A stretch of 64,000 bases of DNA from the NCBI RefSeq assembly GCF_030150155.1, contig NZ_JASLGR010000061.1, positions 1 through 64,000 on the forward strand. Direction: 5' to 3'. Position 1 is the stretch's first letter. Every line of letters starts with the position of its first letter. Both the position numbers and the translations under genes were made by a program. This DNA comes from Nocardioides sp. GTDB taxonomy: Bacteria; Actinomycetota; Actinomycetes; Propionibacteriales; Nocardioidaceae. A model generated the notes under the pieces. It saw only the letters and a program-made list of their open reading frames with translations. It made no database searches and was not told the DNA's origin. This document shows positions 60,315 through 64,000 of the stretch, one piece after another.

Positions 60315-61261
60315 ACCGGCTGAGTCTGCACCCAATGACGGGCGATCTCGGCCCGTGTCGCGACCCAGACGTCCTCGTGTCGCGCCACGTGGTCGAGGAA
60401 CCGTGCCAGCCCGGCAGCGCGGGCAGGGTGCCCGGTCAGTCGCGGGTGCACCGAGACCACCATCATCCCGGCGCTGCCGCGGCGCCCCTCGTCCAGCAGC
60501 ACGTCGAAGCAGTCACGCAGGTAGACGAAGGCGTCCTCCGAGGTCGACCACCACCCCTTGGCGTACTTGTTGTCGTTGTTGGAGAACGTGTGCGGGATGA
60601 CCAGCTGGCGTGCGGGCTCGCCCGACGGCCCGGCGAGACCGGGCACGTCGGCCCAGTACGGCAGCTCGTCGTCGTACGCGTCGGAGTCATAGAGGAAGCC
60701 GCCGTGCTCGACCAGCAGGCGACGGGTCTGCGCCGAGGGGCCGTAGCGGCAGTACCAGCCCTCGGGGGCCGCGCCCCAGGTCCGCCGGAACGAGGCCACC
60801 GCCCGGGCCAGGTCAGCCCGTTCCTCGTCCTCGCTCATCAGGTAGTGCTTGGCGAACCGGTAGCCGTGCCCCATCAGGTCCCAGCCGGCCTCGCGGGCGG
60901 CGACGGCGATCTCGGGGTTGGCCTCCAGCGCGAGCGCGACCGCCGAGGTGGTGGCGACCATGCCGCGCTCGGTGAGCAGCCGGTGCACCCGCCAGAAGCC
61001 GACCCGGGAGCCGTAGTTCATCATCGACTCCCCGGCCAGGTCGCGGCCGGGGACGTCGGCGGAGGCCGCTGCCGCGTCGGTGAGGGGCGTCTCGGAGCGG
61101 TCGAAGCCGAGCAGCGGCGACTCCTCGCCGCCCTCCTCGACGTTGACCGCGATGGTCAGGGCGAGCCGGGCGCCGCCGGGCCAGGCCGGGTCGGGGCGGT
61201 GGCGTCCGTAGCCGACCAGGTCCCGGGCGGGGACGGCGTCACGGAACGGCAGGTCACTCAT
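60311..61261 (-). CDS. PuuE-like polysaccharide-deacetylase-fold hydrolase (allantoinase-type)
   Basis: 316 residues. The opening RDLVGYGRHRPDPAWPGGARLALTIAVNVEEGGEES and MMNYGSRVGFWRVHRLLTERGM is characteristic of PuuE allantoinases, which open the hydantoin ring with a deacetylase fold and no metal. PuuE-type features support a purine-like or ureide substrate. ATG 61261 lies inside the end of the upstream gene (8-nt overlap). Confidence 0.9.
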   Translation of the reverse strand: MSDLPFRDAVPARDLVGYGRHRPDPAWPGGARLALTIAVNVEEGGEESPLLGFDRSETPLTDAAAASADVPGRDLAGESMMNYGSRVGFWRVHRLLTERGMVATTSAVALALEANPEIAVAAREAGWDLMGHGYRFAKHYLMSEDEERADLARAVASFRRTWGAAPEGWYCRYGPSAQTRRLLVEHGGFLYDSDAYDDELPYWADVPGLAGPSGEPARQLVIPHTFSNNDNKYAKGWWSTSEDAFVYLRDCFDVLLDEGRRGSAGMMVVSVHPRLTGHPARAAGLARFLDHVARHEDVWVATRAEIARHWVQTQPV

Positions 61262-62741
61262 GGTGCCCATTGTGCTGTGCGTCGGGACGGCCGAGGTCGA
61301 CCAGCTCGACCAGCCCGAAGTCCACGTAGTCGTCGAAGAACGCCGCACGGTCCTCCAGGAAGAGCGAGCGCGACAGCGCCTCGGCCAGCCGCCGACCGCC
61401 GGCCCCGAGCCCGGAGTTCATGTTGCCGTTGAGGCCCATCGAGAGCCGCGCGCCGTAGGTGAAGTCGTAGACCCGCTCCACCCAGGCGTCCTGCCCGGCC
61501 TCGGGGTCGCGGGCGGTGAACTCGAAGCTCGGACCGAGATAGGGGTACGCCGTCAGGCTCGGGTCCTCCCAGCCCTCGGGCGCCGTGAACCGGTCGGCCC
61601 AGGTCGCGACCAGGGGTGCGACAGCCTTGAGCTCGGGCCGGGCGGCGAGGTCGACGTTCGGCCCGGTGCCGGAGATGACGGCGTCGAAGCGGTAGCGCCG
61701 ACCGCCGGCCAGCACCTCGATCTCCTCCCCCGGGGCACCGTCGGCACGCTGCACCATCCGCACCTCGTCCCACCCCGCCGAGGTGTGCCAGGCGAAGGTG
61801 TCATGCACCGTGCAGCGGTACCAGGTCGGCTGCGGCGGCGGCTGGTTGGTGCGGCCGAACTGGACGGTGAACTTCCACTTCTCCTCGTCGGGCAGGTCGG
61901 GGAAGTGCGCGCCGAAGGCGTAGAACTCCATCCACCGGAACGGGTTCACCCGCGGGATCTGCGCCCGCCGGTAGAAGAGGTCGACGCTGGCCGCACCGTT
62001 CTCCAGGGCCGAGCCGGCGTAGTCGAACGCGGACGCGCCGCCGCCGAGGACACCCAGGCGTTGCCCGGCGAAACGGGTGAAGTCGAGGCGCTCCCCGGTG
62101 CCGACGTACCGCTCGGAGGGGAGGTTGTCGCGGATCACCGCCGGCACCGTCCACTCCCCGTTGCCGGCCAGCCCGGAGGCCAGCACGACCCGGCGGGCGA
62201 GGAACTCACCGGCGGTGCTGCTCACCCGGAGCAGGTCGTCGACCGGCTCGATCCCGGTGACGGTGACGCCGTTGCGCATCTGCGGGGCGGTGACGGCGCG
62301 GAACCAGTCCAGGTAGGCCTTCCACTCCTCCTTGGGGATCTTGCCGAGGCTCTCCCAGGCCTCGTCGCCGTGGGCGGCCCTGAACCAGGACTCCGGGGTC
62401 AGCCCCGGCACGCCCTGGTCGGGGCCGGTGAGCCCCTTCGCGGTGCGCAGCGTGTGCATGGCGGCGTACGTCGTCCACGGACCCTCCTGCCCGGCGGGCT
62501 GCGCCTCCAGGATCAGGGTGTTGGTGATGGCACGACGCTTCAGGGCGAATGCGAGGGTGAGTCCGGCCTGGCCGCCGCCGACGATCAGGACGTCGAGCAC
62601 GGGCTCGTCTCCGGAGCGACGCGGCTTGACCCAGGCGGGCCGGGGGAAGGCGGTCAGCTCCAGCTGGCGGACCACCTCGGCCTCCAGCGCGGCCAGGCGG
62701 GTGCTGCTGGGCGACTCCGTCGGGGTGGTCTGCTCGGTCAT
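61254..62741 (-). CDS. flavin-dependent monooxygenase-like protein
   Basis: 495 residues. Two Rossmann motifs: VLIVGGGQAGLTLAFALKRR for FAD and LGVLGGGASAFDYAGSALENGA for NAD(P)H. Substrate-binding part LNGNMNSGLGAGGRRLAEAL. Resembles flavin-containing/Baeyer-Villiger monooxygenases. It would hydroxylate or oxidise the ring. ATG 62741 overlaps the amidase stop (ATGA); its own end overlaps the PuuE-like gene. Confidence 0.85.
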   Translation of the reverse strand: MTEQTTPTESPSSTRLAALEAEVVRQLELTAFPRPAWVKPRRSGDEPVLDVLIVGGGQAGLTLAFALKRRAITNTLILEAQPAGQEGPWTTYAAMHTLRTAKGLTGPDQGVPGLTPESWFRAAHGDEAWESLGKIPKEEWKAYLDWFRAVTAPQMRNGVTVTGIEPVDDLLRVSSTAGEFLARRVVLASGLAGNGEWTVPAVIRDNLPSERYVGTGERLDFTRFAGQRLGVLGGGASAFDYAGSALENGAASVDLFYRRAQIPRVNPFRWMEFYAFGAHFPDLPDEEKWKFTVQFGRTNQPPPQPTWYRCTVHDTFAWHTSAGWDEVRMVQRADGAPGEEIEVLAGGRRYRFDAVISGTGPNVDLAARPELKAVAPLVATWADRFTAPEGWEDPSLTAYPYLGPSFEFTARDPEAGQDAWVERVYDFTYGARLSMGLNGNMNSGLGAGGRRLAEALSRSLFLEDRAAFFDDYVDFGLVELVDLGRPDAQHNGHHE

Positions 62742-63964
62742 CTGGTCTCCTCCTCCAGGGCGGCCAGCCGTCGGGCGACGGCCAGCAGGTCGGTGTCGCG
62801 GCCCTCGAAGCCGAGCAGCTGGGCGCCGTGCGGCAGGCCCTCGACGCTCATCCACGGGGCGCTCAGCGCCGGGATGCCCAGCAGCGACGAGGTCGCGGGC
62901 ATCCGGCGGTCCCCGGTGCCGGCATGGCCGGGCGGGGCGGGGTTGACCACCGCATGGGTGATCAGGACGTCGTAGTGCTCGGCCAGCCCGGCCCACTGGG
63001 CGCGCAGCCGGCCACGGTGGGCCCGTGCGTCGGCCAGGCCGACGGGGCCGATCCGGTCCGCGTGGGTGACCATCTCGGCCAGCCGCGGGTCGGGCTCCCC
63101 GGCGGCGACGTAGCCGCGCAGGGTCGCCGCAGACTCCCCGGCGAAGACGTCGAAGCAGGTCTGCCCGGAGCCGGCCAGGGCGGCGTCCATCGCGTCGAGG
63201 TCGGCGGTGTGCTCGCTCACCTCGACCGCAGGGTCGGCACCGAGCCGGGCGACCAGGTCGTCGAGCGCCTGCCGGGTGGCGGGGCGGGGCAGGCCGCCGT
63301 CGTCGAGGCGGAGCCGTCCGATCCGCAGCGGCCGACTGGTCACGTCGGCGGGCGTCGGGTCGGTCGCCTCGCCGCGCAGCACCGCGACGGCGGCACTCAG
63401 GGTGTCAATCGTGTCGGCGAAGACCCCCAGGTCGTCGAGGGTGTCGGCGAGCAGGTGCATCCCGTCACGTGGCAGCGCCAGGTGCGAGGGCTTGAACCCC
63501 CAGGCCCCGCAGTAGGACGCCGGTCGCAACGTGGACGCCTGCGACTGGGAGCCGAGGGCGAGCCGGACCATCCCGGCGCCGACCGCCGCACCGGACCCGG
63601 CCGAGGAGCCGCCCGGGGTGTGGTCGAGAGCGTGCGGGTTGCGGGTCGCCGTCGTCGTCCCGCAGGCGTACGGCGTGGTGGTGACCATCCCGACCACGAC
63701 CGCCCCCGCAGCCCGGAGCAGAGCGACCGAGGCGGCGTCGCGTTCGGCGATCCGGTCGGCGTACAGCGGGGAGCCGTAGGTGACCGGCAACCCGGCCACG
63801 TCGATGATCTCCTTCACCGCGACGGTGACCCCGGCTAGCGGACCGCCGTCGGCGGCGGCCCGGGCGGCCTCGGCCAGCACCTCGGCCTCGGGCACCCGGT
63901 AGGTGAAGGCGCGCACCTCGGGCTCGCGCTCGGCGATGGTGCGCAGGCTGCTCTCGACGCTCAT
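62738..63964 (-). CDS. amidase-signature hydrolase
   Basis: 408 residues. Catalytic triad of the amidase signature: Lys51 (VAVKEIID), cis-Ser120 (GGSSAGSGAAVG) and nucleophile Ser144 in GSQSQASTLRPASYCG. The nucleophile loop differs from the common GTDTGGSIR, matching the variant GTQTxGSxxRPA group. It hydrolyses an amide, biuret- or allophanate-like substrate being plausible. ATG 63964 overlaps the stop of a gene running in from the window edge. Confidence 0.9.
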   Translation of the reverse strand: MSVESSLRTIAEREPEVRAFTYRVPEAEVLAEAARAAADGGPLAGVTVAVKEIIDVAGLPVTYGSPLYADRIAERDAASVALLRAAGAVVVGMVTTTPYACGTTTATRNPHALDHTPGGSSAGSGAAVGAGMVRLALGSQSQASTLRPASYCGAWGFKPSHLALPRDGMHLLADTLDDLGVFADTIDTLSAAVAVLRGEATDPTPADVTSRPLRIGRLRLDDGGLPRPATRQALDDLVARLGADPAVEVSEHTADLDAMDAALAGSGQTCFDVFAGESAATLRGYVAAGEPDPRLAEMVTHADRIGPVGLADARAHRGRLRAQWAGLAEHYDVLITHAVVNPAPPGHAGTGDRRMPATSSLLGIPALSAPWMSVEGLPHGAQLLGFEGRDTDLLAVARRLAALEEETR

Positions 63965-64000
63965 CGGCCGACCTGACTGGCCCGGCTGGCCTGATCGAGG
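63961..64000 (-). CDS. C-terminal end of an upstream gene, cut by window edge
   Basis: An open frame ending LDQASRASQVGR then TGA, whose stop overlaps the amidase ATG as ATGA. Only 12 residues are visible, so no identity can be given. The coupling style matches the rest of this operon. Confidence 0.45.
   Translation of the reverse strand, partial: LDQASRASQVGR

Overview
The window is high-GC, gene-dense DNA with actinobacterial traits: a bacterial proteasome activator (Bpa) with its C-terminal GMYL tail, a polyphosphate glucokinase, a biotinyl mini-protein, a pH-sensor-type class III adenylate cyclase, frequent GTG starts, ATGA/GTGA overlaps and many leaderless promoters of the form TANNNT followed 6-7 nt later by the start codon. 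Gene content and style point to Nocardioidaceae (Nocardioides-like). That placement is inference from gene content, not a phylogenetic result.

Layout. 1-3.3 kb: the kdp high-affinity K+ uptake operon on the minus strand (a small membrane protein, kdpF, kdpA, partial kdpB), preceded by four phased TAAC repeats. 3.3-13.2 kb: housekeeping genes (tRNA-Ser, PH-like membrane protein, biotinyl protein, nitrilase-family hydrolase, MobA-like transferase, quinone oxidoreductase, bpa, two HAD phosphatases, serS). 13.2-20.3 kb: secreted proteins (CARDB-type and three related two-cysteine proteins), a PAP2-diacylglycerol kinase fusion and pheA. 20.4-25.5 kb: a cAMP module (cyclic-nucleotide-binding protein coupled to an adenylate cyclase that probably starts at CTG), glycerophosphodiesterase, Fpg/Nei glycosylase, a DUF4396 protein behind a CsoR/CstR-like operator, rhodanese and aat. 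25.6-32.6 kb: EcsC-like protein, two sulfotransferases (one frameshifted) flanking a family-2 glycosyltransferase, and a SNF2 helicase. 32.7-45 kb: glutathione peroxidase, EmrB-type efflux pump, RecQ with a phosphoribosyltransferase-like tail, M13 and M15 peptidases, a second MobA-like gene, a CBS protein, ppgK and an MprF-like lipid aminoacyltransferase.

45-64 kb is the most distinctive part. A tightly coupled plus-strand operon (NitT/TauT-type ABC importer, a protein with the archaeosine-synthase ArcS signature PC-X3-KPY-X2-S-X2-H, aldehyde dehydrogenase, amidohydrolase, FAD oxidoreductase, methyltransferase) converges on a coupled minus-strand operon (amidase, flavin monooxygenase-like protein, PuuE-like deacetylase/allantoinase, second amidohydrolase). 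A VapBC module sits between them. Together they look like uptake and stepwise breakdown of a nitrogen heterocycle; a purine or 7-deazapurine is a hypothesis.

Two kinds of non-coding repeat stand out. The first is a strictly 22-bp tandem repeat in eight arrays (41 units), one of them inserted in frame in a MobA-like gene. The second is a long hairpin element present twice, with a conserved loop but unrelated self-complementary arms, each copy ending within 1-2 nt of the -10 hexamer of a leaderless gene.
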